This document shows, in pieces, positions 18,101 through 25,515 of a stretch of DNA of 64,000 nucleotides. The position numbers and the translations under genes are program-made. The notes under the pieces were generated by a model that saw only the letters and a list, made by a program, of their open reading frames with translations, searched no databases and had not been told where the DNA came from. The DNA is from Acidobacteriota bacterium (lineage in GTDB: Bacteria; Acidobacteriota; Terriglobia; Bryobacterales; Bryobacteraceae). The stretch is from assembly GCA_018268935.1 (NCBI GenBank), contig JAFDVS010000035.1, forward strand, positions 50,201 to 114,200, read 5' to 3'. The stretch's first letter is position 1. The number at the start of each line of letters is the position of its first letter.

Positions 18101-18446
18101 TTTCCGTGACCGCTCCGACTTCGAGATTGAAATCGGCGCGGGCGGACTGATTCACTTCGAGGTGCACGTTCTCGCGTTTCACCTGGCGGAAGCCGGACTT
18201 GCTGATAGTGATGGTGTAGTTGTCGGGGGTGAGAAACGGGAAGGTATAGATTCCCGCCTCGTTGGTCTCCACCTTACGCTCAGCGCCGGTGTTGGCATTG
18301 TGTACGGTCACTTCGGCGCCGGCCACAGCTGCGCCCGATTTGTCTGTGATGATGCCGGTGAGTTGGGACCCGGCCTGTCCGAATAGCGTTGCTGCCCCTA
18401 AAGCAAGCGTAGCTATGGTTTGAAGCAAGTTCTTACTTGGAAACAT
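15120..18446 (-). CDS. TonB-dependent receptor, Oar type, with carboxypeptidase-regulatory domain
   Basis: A 1108-residue outer-membrane protein. After a signal peptide (about residues 1-24, ending ATLFGQA) comes an Ig-like carboxypeptidase-regulatory domain (GIITDKSGAAVAGAEVTV, about 30-110), then a TonB plug (DLPLNGRNFVQLAILGPGV, about 135-250) and a long beta barrel ending in the aromatic VQLGLRFSF, typical of outer-membrane insertion. Such receptors are abundant in acidobacteria and import or bind oligosaccharides or other large ligands. The ATG at 18446 is preferred over a TTG 21 nt upstream. No carbohydrate genes adjoin it, so the ligand cannot be inferred. Confidence 0.9.
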   Translation of the reverse strand: MFPSKNLLQTIATLALGAATLFGQAGSQLTGIITDKSGAAVAGAEVTVHNANTGAERKVETNEAGIYTFPFLTPDNYTITISKSGFRQVKRENVHLEVNQSARADFNLEVGAVTETVNVVESTPLIDQDSSAIGQVVERKAIEDLPLNGRNFVQLAILGPGVVGVGFGAKGTIMSGTRPDDLRPGSELFANGNREGSNNFLMDGADNNERLTLSITLRPSVEAVREFKIQTSLFAADQGRNAGATVNVITKSGSNEWHGSAYEFLRNDKLDAKNYFASPLLAKPTFRQNQFGASFGGKVIPNKLFFFGNYEGFRRRQERTFVNTVPTALMRTGNFSETRDIFDPATTRAQAGVASGFVRDPFPNRIVPTNRFDTVTRKLINAYPSPLVGGLTNNHTTNPKEKQRWNQADVRMDWNWSDKNVVFGRFSRQDTVTTRPSTFAPVNLDGVGTVSLGNEDTFAGDSALKSYNSVLSWIRTISPTFIMEAKMGFNRFNLTFLQEGATPGAQLGEKLGVKGSNQGPLADGIPIFSPAGYSGIGQTRSLPIYRVENTFHPRVDFTNLRGAHSLKFGLEARRRQITQFQTNRGNGRFNFGRTFTDNPNSTGNTGETMAAFLLGDANTIEQDFTLVFPGYRQTEWSMYFQDDWKVNDRLTLNLGIRYEYDTPLVEVANRQSNFDVVTGKLLIAGFNTDARTGVIADRNNFAPRFGFAYRLREGTVLRGGAGMFYNPAGSEGAYMRRHRQLPFGPINAEDINQYNANPRRVQDGLRPIPVLDFNVVANNPVGAMIAIVPNFRSGYTPQFSLQLQQQMPKDLVAKIGYVGNVGRRLDTTWDYNQPVAGPGAPGPRRPLIGIAPNVVGVTYNTTDGLSNYNSLQASLERRFNNGLGFLMAYTWAHSIDVIANAFGGADNGPFPQDIRCRYCDRANSGFDMRHRLTYSMNYSLPFGKGRKWASNSKALTAIAGGWDTNMIFTSQTGLPFTPVLQTSVSNAGGSRPMRLKEGSLAKKDPFLWYDTSFNTPDAAWGIPAQFTFGNSGRNILYGPGRIQLDWSLFKDFSFSERFRFQFRGEVFNLFNTPQFDLPNTSIGNPAAGRITGIVGTPRQVQLGLRFSF

Positions 18447-18473
18447 AGTTTTAACGGGGGTTTCCAAATTATA

Positions 18474-19268
18474 TCAGGGCGTGGTCCCAATCCCGTCGAA
18501 GGGCCACCAACCGGGGCGAATCTGTTTGAGCGCCTGAGACGGATTCTCCATGATTTCGTGGATGAGGCTGACGTAGTAATTCTGGATGGACTGGCGGTTG
18601 GCGCCGGCGCCGGCGATGGCCTGCAACGATGTCATCCGTTGCTCGCTATTCACCTTCAGTGCCTTGAGGTGCGTGGCCAGTTCCGTGAAGACCGCATCCA
18701 CCTGGAACTTCTCTTTCGTGGTGAGCACGGTCTTCACGGCCTCCAGCGAAACGTGAAGTACAAGCCTCTCGTTGAGCGCGATAGCCATGCGGACGTCCGA
18801 TGCCGGCGCTGTGCCCTTCCCACCGGCCAGCGCCAGCGTCTTTTCGAACTGGGCGAATTCCACCATCAACCGTTCGGTCAGGCCGGTCAACGTGTCGAGT
18901 AGGATTTGCGTGCCGGCGTCCTGTGCCGAGCCGGCCAGTTGCCACATGGCGTGCTCGAGTTCCTTCATGCGGGTGTGCGCTTCGCGGGCTTCCCGCGTCA
19001 TCTGGTCGCACAGCAAGTCCACCCCGGGCCAGGCGATGCCGCGCTTGCGGTCGAGTTGCAGGCGTTGCACCCAGGAATAGATGAGCCGGTGCAGGACCAC
19101 CTTCAGGATCCCCCGGATCACGTTCTGATGCAGCGTGGTCCGATCGAGCCTGGCTTTGCGTGCCGCCTCTTCCTCGGGGTTCGGCGGCACCTTGATTGGC
19201 GGCAAGGGTCCTAACCGCGCATGAAACACTTTGCGGTACTGTTCCATCGTCTCTTCTGCCCAGGACAT
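18474..19268 (-). CDS. Hypothetical protein, helical, cytoplasmic
   Basis: A 264-residue protein of unknown function that I do not recognise. It is largely alpha-helical and rich in charged residues (long runs such as ARKARLDRTTLHQNVIRGIL), with no signal peptide or membrane segment. The last part ends in a Trp/Pro-rich tail (RPGWWPFDGIG). Composition and codon use match its neighbours. It lies 27 bp upstream of the TonB receptor on the same strand and 59 bp downstream of the Ser/Thr kinase gene, so co-transcription with the receptor is possible. The ATG at 19268 follows GGAGGAACGCGAAC, a good ribosome-binding site. Confidence 0.7.
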   Translation of the reverse strand: MSWAEETMEQYRKVFHARLGPLPPIKVPPNPEEEAARKARLDRTTLHQNVIRGILKVVLHRLIYSWVQRLQLDRKRGIAWPGVDLLCDQMTREAREAHTRMKELEHAMWQLAGSAQDAGTQILLDTLTGLTERLMVEFAQFEKTLALAGGKGTAPASDVRMAIALNERLVLHVSLEAVKTVLTTKEKFQVDAVFTELATHLKALKVNSEQRMTSLQAIAGAGANRQSIQNYYVSLIHEIMENPSQALKQIRPGWWPFDGIGTTP

Positions 19269-19327
19269 GTTCGCGTTCCTCCTCTACACGGGGGATCGAG
19301 AACCGTGGGCAAAAGACGACAATCCAG

Positions 19328-21985
19328 TTATCCGCCCGCTGGGCATGTAGTCACGAGAGCGGCGGCGGCCTTGCGCTGCGCATCCACCCAGGGAGAGGAG
19401 TGCCCCTTCCATTGCGACCACAGCTCCTGGGCGCGACGTAGCGAGTTGCAGCGCTCTTCGCCAGTGAGCAACGCAGCGTAGGCTTGGCGGGCCTCCACCG
19501 CGAGGCGCAGGTGATTCAGATCGAGTTCCACTGGTGTAGCTTCGGCGAGTTGGATGGCTTCTTCGAGGGCCGAACGCGCTTGCCCGGCGCGGCCTTCGAC
19601 GGTGAGCGCCCAAACCAGGGACAACTGGTAGCCGCGATTCCTGGGCCGCTTCGCAATGAGGTAGCGATGCTTCTTCACGGCGCCTTGAATCACGTGGCGC
19701 GCTTCTTCGGCTCGATGGCCCACGAGCAGGGTCATGGCCAGGCGTGTGGCGGCTCGCGCGTTGCGGATGAGGATGGACGGATCATCGGGGGTGATGCGCT
19801 CCAGGCGGTCGAAGAGGGCCACGCCGCGGCGCGCCAAGGCGATGGCTTCTTCGGGGTTCAGCTTCATCAGGGTGACTGCGGTTTCCGAGTAGCAGACGGC
19901 CAGGTCCGCTTGGGCTGAGTTGTTGTTCGGATCGAGGCCCGTGAGGTACTCCCAGCCTTCGCGGAGCTTGTTACGGTAGGCCATGGCTTTTTCGGGCTGA
20001 TCGAGGCTGGCTTGCAAGGGGTTGTCGTAGGTTTCGGCGAGCGAGGCGCGAGTCACCTGGCGGTTGCGGTAGGCGCGCAGGTGCTCCGCGCCCGGCTTGG
20101 CCTGCTGGATGAGGATCTCGTTCTCACGCTCGGCTGTTTCGAGCACCATGATGGCTTCCTGCAAGCGGCCCAAGGAAACAAGGAGGTCGGCGCGATCCTG
20201 GCGGGCCACGATGGAGAGGCGCGTCACCTTGCCCTGCAGGCCGGCGGTCAACAGGCGCTCGCCTTTGGCAATCTCCGATTCGGCCAGTTCCAACTCGCCG
20301 AACTCGGCAATGACGCGGGCCTGATGGAGATGTGCATTCGAAGCTTCCATCAATATGTCCGCCGATGGATTCGGGTTGGCCTGGAGCAATTGGTCCGCGG
20401 CGCGTGTGGCCCGAGCGCCCATCTCTCTTGCTTCCTGCAAGCGGCCGAGGTTACGCAGATCGTCGGTGAGCGCGGCCATCACTTGCAGGCTTTTCCAATC
20501 GTCCTGGAGCCGGATGCGGATCTCCAGAGCGCGGAGGCGGTTGTCGAGAGCCAGCTCGCGTTGATTCAAGTTCGGCGTGGGGGCGTTGCCTTGCGTGGTG
20601 GCGAGCAACTCGTAGGCCTCGGCCAGTTCGAGCAGCAGGCTGCGATCATTGCCTGCCGATTGAGCGAGGTTGTTGAGGTACTCGCGGGCGGTGGACATGA
20701 GCAACGCTGTGGCTTTGGTGTTGCCGGGCACCTTGCCCAATTCGGGGTAGAAATCGAAGAGGAAGGTGTGGGCCATTTTGCGGACCTGATCGAAACGGTT
20801 ACGCGCATCGGCGGCCTGGCTGACTGCTACCGCGGCGGTCATGATGAGAGCAAGGCTTGCCACGGCCACGCCCAGGACAGCGAGGCGGTTGCGGCGCACG
20901 AACTTGCCGGCACGGTAGAGGAAGGAATCGGCGCGTGCGCCGATGGGCTCATTGGCGAGGTAGCGGCGCAGGTCGTCGGCGAAGGCAGTCACGGAGGGGT
21001 AACGTTCCCTCGGGTCTTTCTTCAGCGCCTTGGCGAGGATGATGTCGAGATCGCCACGGTGCAAGGGAGGCGGCTCGGTCTCCACGATCGACTTCATCAA
21101 CTCCGCAGGCGAATGGGGGCCGGGGCCTGCCGGGTGCTGTCCGCTAAGCAACAGATAGAGGAGGACGCCGAGGGTGTAGACATCGGTGGCTGTGGTGACG
21201 TTGCCTCCGGTCAATTGCTCCGGGGCCGCGTACTGCGGAGTGAGCGGGGCGGCCCCGTCTTTGGTGAGCAGGGTGAGTGCTTCGCGATCGTCCTCTTCGA
21301 GCAGCTTGGCGATGCCGAAGTCAAGCAGCTTCACCTGCCCGTCTGTTCCCACGAGGACATTGGAGGGCTTGAGGTCGCGATGAACGATGAGGTTCGCATG
21401 GGCGTGGGCCACGGCGGCGAGCACATCGAGAAAGAGCGTGACACGCTGCCGCTCATCGAGCGAGTGGCTGTTCGCGTAGCGGTCGATCCATTGGCCATCG
21501 ACGTATTCGAGGACGAGGTAGGGCTGGCTGCCCGCGTGCACCCCGGCGTCGAAGAGCCGGGCGATGTGCGGATGTTCGAGGCGGCCGAGAATGGAGCCTT
21601 CGCGTTTGAAGCGTTCTTCACCGCCATGGCCGCTGAGGGCGATGTTGAGGAACTTGACGGCGACGCGGCGCTCGAAGCGTCCATCCTTGCGCTCGGCGAG
21701 CCACACGCTGCCCATGCCGCCCTGGCCGAGTTGGGAGAGCAGTTGATACGGGCCGACGGCTTGCCCGGCGGAAAGCGAGGACTGCGCCCACTGGACGGGG
21801 TTATCTTCGAGGAAACGTTCCTTGCCCAGGTTCTGATACTCGGCGAGGAACACACCGAGCACGGTGGCCACGGCCGGATCGCGCTCGCGCAGCGCGGCGA
21901 ACCATGCGGCCCGTTGCTCGTCGGGCAACGAGAGCGCTTCGTCGAGATAAGGGCTGACGGCCTGCCACTGATCGCGCAGTGTCAT
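19328..21985 (-). CDS. Transmembrane Ser/Thr protein kinase with helical-repeat extracytoplasmic domain
   Basis: An 885-residue protein with a full Hanks-type kinase domain (about residues 78-340): Gly-rich loop LGQGGMGSVW at 86, catalytic Lys111 (VAVK), HRDLKPSN with Asp204, DFGIAK with Asp222, and the AAPEQLTGG activation-segment end. One membrane span (LAVLGVAVASLALIMTAAVAV) follows, and then about 480 residues of TPR-like helical repeats outside the membrane. The short N-terminal helical region precedes the kinase, as in acidobacterial kinases of this kind. ATG 21985 lies 7 nt after the sigma factor stop; an upstream extension is implausible. Together with the ECF sigma gene it forms a sigma/kinase signalling pair. 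Confidence 0.9.
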   Translation of the reverse strand: MTLRDQWQAVSPYLDEALSLPDEQRAAWFAALRERDPAVATVLGVFLAEYQNLGKERFLEDNPVQWAQSSLSAGQAVGPYQLLSQLGQGGMGSVWLAERKDGRFERRVAVKFLNIALSGHGGEERFKREGSILGRLEHPHIARLFDAGVHAGSQPYLVLEYVDGQWIDRYANSHSLDERQRVTLFLDVLAAVAHAHANLIVHRDLKPSNVLVGTDGQVKLLDFGIAKLLEEDDREALTLLTKDGAAPLTPQYAAPEQLTGGNVTTATDVYTLGVLLYLLLSGQHPAGPGPHSPAELMKSIVETEPPPLHRGDLDIILAKALKKDPRERYPSVTAFADDLRRYLANEPIGARADSFLYRAGKFVRRNRLAVLGVAVASLALIMTAAVAVSQAADARNRFDQVRKMAHTFLFDFYPELGKVPGNTKATALLMSTAREYLNNLAQSAGNDRSLLLELAEAYELLATTQGNAPTPNLNQRELALDNRLRALEIRIRLQDDWKSLQVMAALTDDLRNLGRLQEAREMGARATRAADQLLQANPNPSADILMEASNAHLHQARVIAEFGELELAESEIAKGERLLTAGLQGKVTRLSIVARQDRADLLVSLGRLQEAIMVLETAERENEILIQQAKPGAEHLRAYRNRQVTRASLAETYDNPLQASLDQPEKAMAYRNKLREGWEYLTGLDPNNNSAQADLAVCYSETAVTLMKLNPEEAIALARRGVALFDRLERITPDDPSILIRNARAATRLAMTLLVGHRAEEARHVIQGAVKKHRYLIAKRPRNRGYQLSLVWALTVEGRAGQARSALEEAIQLAEATPVELDLNHLRLAVEARQAYAALLTGEERCNSLRRAQELWSQWKGHSSPWVDAQRKAAAALVTTCPAGG

Positions 21986-21992
21986 TGGGTAT

Positions 21993-22553
21993 CTAGCGTA
22001 ACGCGTCGGCGCTGACGCTGCGGTGGAGGTAGATGCGTGCCTTGTCCCACTGCCGCTGGACGGTGCGTTCGGAGACACTGCGCATGGCTGCGATTTCGGC
22101 GAACGAGAAGCCGCAGAAGAATTTGAGGTCGACGATCTCGGCGAGTTGCGGCTCGCTCTTGGCGAGCTCTTCTAACGCATCGCCCAATGGGGTCAGATCG
22201 CGTCTGCCGTCCACCGGCTCACTGGACGTAATGGAGGTGATCTCAAATTGGCCTCCGCGCTTGATGGCCTGGCGGTTGCGCGAATGGTCGATGATGAGGC
22301 CTCGCATCACCTTGGCCGCGTAGGCCATGAAGCGTGGACGGTCAGGAAAGGTGGCATCCTCGCGGGCGGCCATATCGATGTAGGCTTCGTGGAGCAGCGT
22401 AGTGACTCCGAGTGTCGCTGCGAAGCCGCGGCGCGCCAATTCGCGCTTGGCCATCGAATGCAGCTCGGTGTAGAGGGCGGCGAAGAGATCTTCGGCCGCG
22501 GATGCTTCGCCTTGCTCCGCCGCGCGCATCAATGCGCCTACGTTCGGGTCCAT
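21993..22553 (-). CDS. ECF sigma factor, X6-type (TIGR02999-like)
   Basis: A 186-residue sigma factor with region 2 (YTELHSMAKRELARRG through ATLLHEAYIDMA and RFMAYAAKVMRGLIIDHSRN, about residues 25-95) and region 4 (LAEIVDLKFFCGFSFAEIAAMRSVSERTVQRQWDKARIYL, about 135-175). The LLHEAYI and FFGYAAKVMR-like motifs are typical of the Sig-70-X6 group often found next to Ser/Thr kinases. It lies 8 nt after the TPR gene and 7 nt before the kinase gene, so all three form one operon. Control by kinase phosphorylation is a reasonable inference for this group, since no anti-sigma factor is present. Confidence 0.88.
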   Translation of the reverse strand: MDPNVGALMRAAEQGEASAAEDLFAALYTELHSMAKRELARRGFAATLGVTTLLHEAYIDMAAREDATFPDRPRFMAYAAKVMRGLIIDHSRNRQAIKRGGQFEITSITSSEPVDGRRDLTPLGDALEELAKSEPQLAEIVDLKFFCGFSFAEIAAMRSVSERTVQRQWDKARIYLHRSVSADALR

Positions 22554-22561
22554 GGAAACAG

Positions 22562-23932
22562 CTATTGCTGCTGCTGTTGTTGCTGTTGGCCGGCTGCGGG
22601 AGTTTCGGGGCCACCCTGGTTGGAGGCGAACTTCTCCATCTGGGCGATCTGGTCTTTGATCATCTTGGTTTCGGGCCCATCGGCGGGCAGCGTGGCGAGG
22701 TAGTTCTTCATGTGCGGCATGGCGCCCGAGATGTCGTTCTTCTGGGCGAGGATGATTCCCAGCACGTGGTGGATCTTGGGGATCTTCTTGCCGGCGTCGC
22801 CTTTGACGCCTTCGCGCGCGCTCTTCTCCGCCTCGTCCATGTTCTTCAGGTTGAGATTGGCGACGGCGTTATAGAAGTAGGCCTGGGGGAAGTCGTAGGG
22901 GTTGAGGCGAAGCGCTTTGGCGCTGAAGTCAGCGGTTTCCTGCCACTTGGGGGGACTCTGGCGGGCCGAGATAAGGGCCATGGCGACGTAGGGCTTGACC
23001 AGTTTGGAGTCGGCTTCGAGAGCGCTCTGATAGGCCTTCATCGCGGCATCGGTCTGGTTTTGCGCTTCGAGAAGCATGCCGAGATCGGACCAGGCGTTGG
23101 CGTATTTGGGATAGATCTGGACGGCCTTTTCAATTTCCTTCTGGGCATCGGCGAGCTTCTTCTTTTTGATGAGGTCGCGGCCCTTGTCGTAGGCTTTCTT
23201 GGCGTCCTTGGGGGCCATGGCGGAAGTGGCGCTGAAGGTCAGACCTTCGACGTTGGCCATGCGCTTGAGGATGATGGTGCCGACGTCCGGGTTGTCCATG
23301 AAGCGGCGTCCGGAGAGGTTGACGATTTCGGAACGGTAGCCGGGAAGGGAGGCGCGGATTTCGCAACCCATCAGGTCGCGTTCGGAAAGTCCATTATTGT
23401 TGCCTACGCCGCCGATACCCGGGCTGCGGTTGGCTTGATTGACGCCGCCGAAGCCGTCGTTATTGCCGACGCTTGCGTCCGCCATGACATGCGTGTTCTG
23501 TCCGAGTTGGAAGCTGAAGCGGCCCTTGGTGTCGGTATAGCCTTCGGGGCGCGGATTGCCGTTGCAGATGCGCTCAATGACTACGGGCTCGGGAGGTGGA
23601 GTGCCATCATCGAGGACTACCTTGCCGGACAGGAAAATGGGGCGCGACATCTGATCGGGGAACTGGGGCCGTTGCGACTCGCGAGGATCGGGGAAAGTGC
23701 TGGGATTGCGCGGTGTTGTGGTGCTGGTTCCGCCAGTGGGAAAACCGCCCGGGGTTCCGCCGGTGGTGCCGCCGCCCACCGTACCGCCACCGCCGCCGGC
23801 AGCAGCTCCGCCACCACCTGTTGCTCCACCGCCACCGGTCTGCGGGGCTGGATCCTGAGAGAGTGCCAGTTGTGCGCACGCTGCGAGCGCAAGAGTAAGG
23901 GAAAAGTGTTTCCAGACTCCGAATCGAATCAT
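22562..23932 (-). CDS. Exported TPR protein with Gly-rich region and C-terminal poly-Gln
   Basis: A 456-residue protein. A signal peptide (MIRFGVWKHFSLTLALAACAQLALS) is followed by a Gly-rich low-complexity stretch (about residues 30-75) and a carboxypeptidase-regulatory-like beta domain (SGKVVLDDGTPPPEPVVIER, about 95-190). TPR repeats follow from about 225 to 430 (e.g. YANAWSDLGMLLEAQNQTDA), and the tail is eight glutamines. AAGGAG 8 nt before ATG 23932 fixes the start; longer upstream frames lack a ribosome-binding site. It is the first gene of the sigma factor/kinase operon, so it may supply a cell-envelope signal to that system (inference). The function is unknown. Confidence 0.85.
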   Translation of the reverse strand: MIRFGVWKHFSLTLALAACAQLALSQDPAPQTGGGGATGGGGAAAGGGGGTVGGGTTGGTPGGFPTGGTSTTTPRNPSTFPDPRESQRPQFPDQMSRPIFLSGKVVLDDGTPPPEPVVIERICNGNPRPEGYTDTKGRFSFQLGQNTHVMADASVGNNDGFGGVNQANRSPGIGGVGNNNGLSERDLMGCEIRASLPGYRSEIVNLSGRRFMDNPDVGTIILKRMANVEGLTFSATSAMAPKDAKKAYDKGRDLIKKKKLADAQKEIEKAVQIYPKYANAWSDLGMLLEAQNQTDAAMKAYQSALEADSKLVKPYVAMALISARQSPPKWQETADFSAKALRLNPYDFPQAYFYNAVANLNLKNMDEAEKSAREGVKGDAGKKIPKIHHVLGIILAQKNDISGAMPHMKNYLATLPADGPETKMIKDQIAQMEKFASNQGGPETPAAGQQQQQQQQ

Positions 23933-24033
23933 CGGGTTACTCCTTAGGAAGAGCGGTGCCGCGAGGGGCGGTATTGGCTTGATTATGTCACAGTATTCCG
24001 CAAGTGTCTCGCACACGTATGTAGAATGAAGAC

Positions 24034-24657
24034 ATGACTATTAATCGCCGGTCCTTATTGCTTGCTCCGGCCATCATTCTGACGTCTGCCTGCTCAGAAG
24101 CTCCCAAACAGGAAGTGAAGAAGAAGGAGCCCGAAAAGCCGCCAGAGGCCGTCACCGGACGCTACGCTTTCTATCAGATGTACGCAGCTGCCCGCAATTG
24201 GGCTACCGATCTACAGCCGCTCCAACTGGCCAGCATTCACTTGAAGGAAGTGAAGTCCGGGGAAGGGAAGTCCGGCGCCTGGCAGTGCATGTTTGTGTCG
24301 CCGTCGAAGGGCCGTCTGAAGACCTACACTTACTCGGTTATCGAGGCGGGTGGCAATCTGCACAAAGGCGTGTTTGCGTCGCTGGAGGAAAGCTTCTCCG
24401 GCAGCCGCGGGCAGGCGAAGCCGTTCCTCATTGCCGCTTTGAAGACGGATTCCGACGAAGTGTGGAAGACCGCCGCCGATAAGAGCAAGGAATACATGAA
24501 GAAGAACCCGGACGTGCCGGTGTCCTTCCTGCTGGAATCGACGCCGCGCTTTCCCAATCCGGCATGGCGGGTGGTTTGGGGCGAGCGTGTGAGCCAGAGC
24601 AATTATTCGATCTTTGTGGATGCCACCAGCGGCGAGTATCTGGTGACGGGACGTTAA
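24034..24657 (+). CDS. Small exported protein, possible lipoprotein
   Basis: A 207-residue protein of unrecognised family. The N terminus NRRSLLLAPAIILTSAC has twin Arg and a possible lipobox (TSAC), so it may be a Tat-exported lipoprotein. A Lys/Glu/Pro-rich linker (KQEVKKKEPEKPPEAV) follows, then a compact domain of about 165 residues with no cysteines of note. It contains WATDLQPLQLASIHLKEV, GAWQCMFVSP and a C-terminal YSIFVDATSGEYLVTGR reminiscent of PepSY-like folds (uncertain). It starts 101 bp from the divergent TPR gene. The stop is 13 bp from the convergent SEC-C gene. Confidence 0.7.
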   Translation: MTINRRSLLLAPAIILTSACSEAPKQEVKKKEPEKPPEAVTGRYAFYQMYAAARNWATDLQPLQLASIHLKEVKSGEGKSGAWQCMFVSPSKGRLKTYTYSVIEAGGNLHKGVFASLEESFSGSRGQAKPFLIAALKTDSDEVWKTAADKSKEYMKKNPDVPVSFLLESTPRFPNPAWRVVWGERVSQSNYSIFVDATSGEYLVTGR

Positions 24658-24670
24658 ATTCTGTAAAGTG

Positions 24671-25228
24671 TCAGGCCGCTTTGTTGTTGAGAACTGGCGG
24701 GGCGTTGTGTCCGCAGCAGCGTTTGTATTTGAGGCCGCTGCCGCAGGGGCAGGGCGCTCCTCTGGGGATCTGGTTTACGTTCGCAGATTGTGAATTTGTG
24801 TAAAGTTCTGTCAACTGGCGTTGATAGGCGGGTTCGTTTTTTTGGACATCGGGGTCGGCTTCCATGCGCTCAGCGGCTGCGTGGATGGCAGGGGCGCATT
24901 CCTCGATGGATTTGGCGGGGAGTATCCAGTTTTTGCGGGTGAGAATGGCGAGGGATGCTTTGAGGATGACGTTGGGGCTGGATCGCGGGTCGTCAAGGAG
25001 AGCTTCGAGTTTGTCGAGGGCTTTGGCGGAAAGGGTTTGCAGGCGGTCGTGCATGGTGAGGGCGTGCTCCTGTTCGGAGAAGGCGACGGCTTGTTGAAAG
25101 GCCGGGTCCTGGAGCCAGTGATAGACGGTGGGACGGGAGATTTCAGCGAGTTTGGCAGCCGCGGTCACGGTGGCGCCTACGGCGAGGGCCTGGATTACCG
25201 TGATTTGGGGAACGGTGAACGGTTTCAT
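24671..25228 (-). CDS. Helix-turn-helix protein with C-terminal SEC-C zinc motif
   Basis: A 185-residue protein. The N terminus (ITVIQALAVGATVTAAAKLAEISRPTVYHWLQDP, about residues 9-42) is a helix-turn-helix of the kind in phage terminase small subunits and transposase-like regulators. The middle is helical. The C terminus (GAPCPCGSGLKYKRCCG, about 158-174) is the SEC-C motif, a zinc-binding tail also found at the end of SecA. A DNA-binding regulator is the most likely role; direct link to SecA is not implied. No recombination genes are adjacent. The region to its right (25229-25515) holds no gene that I can support. Confidence 0.8.
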   Translation of the reverse strand: MKPFTVPQITVIQALAVGATVTAAAKLAEISRPTVYHWLQDPAFQQAVAFSEQEHALTMHDRLQTLSAKALDKLEALLDDPRSSPNVILKASLAILTRKNWILPAKSIEECAPAIHAAAERMEADPDVQKNEPAYQRQLTELYTNSQSANVNQIPRGAPCPCGSGLKYKRCCGHNAPPVLNNKAA

Positions 25229-25467
25229 GGCTGGCTTTAGGATACTCCTGGGGTGATTTGCTTCCTGGGTGTGAAATGGGAATGGTGTGGGAAACAGGGG
25301 GGATGTTTTTGTTTCAGGTTTGTGACTGCGCCACGCTACTCAGGTCAAACCGCATGCAACGAGGCTGCATGAATTGCGCGGCACTGGCAATCGGGCGGAT
25401 TTTTTCGCCATTTTGTTAGTTCTGTTTGCTTGTTAGTCTGTAATCTTCACCTATTCCAAGACAACTA

Positions 25468-25496
25468 TTGACAAACAGAGTGAGCGAGCGCATTCT
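25468..25496 (+). promoter_or_regulatory. Possible sigma-70-type promoter of the secreted-protein module
   Basis: A consensus TTGACA (25468-25473) lies 17 nt from a weak -10 hexamer (CATTCT, 25491-25496), about 20 nt before the ATG at 25516. The surrounding 25229-25515 region is clearly richer in A and T than the neighbours and contains no other supported feature. The TTG inside the hexamer is in frame with the gene and could be read as a start codon, but the promoter reading seems better. Confidence 0.3.
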
Positions 25497-25515
25497 CAAA
25501 TACGAGACAAGCAGT

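Noticed and set aside
15657..18386. A 900-codon open frame on the plus strand opposite the first TonB receptor
   Set aside because: Antisense to a well-supported gene; no ribosome-binding site or domain; composition explained by codon bias of the true gene.
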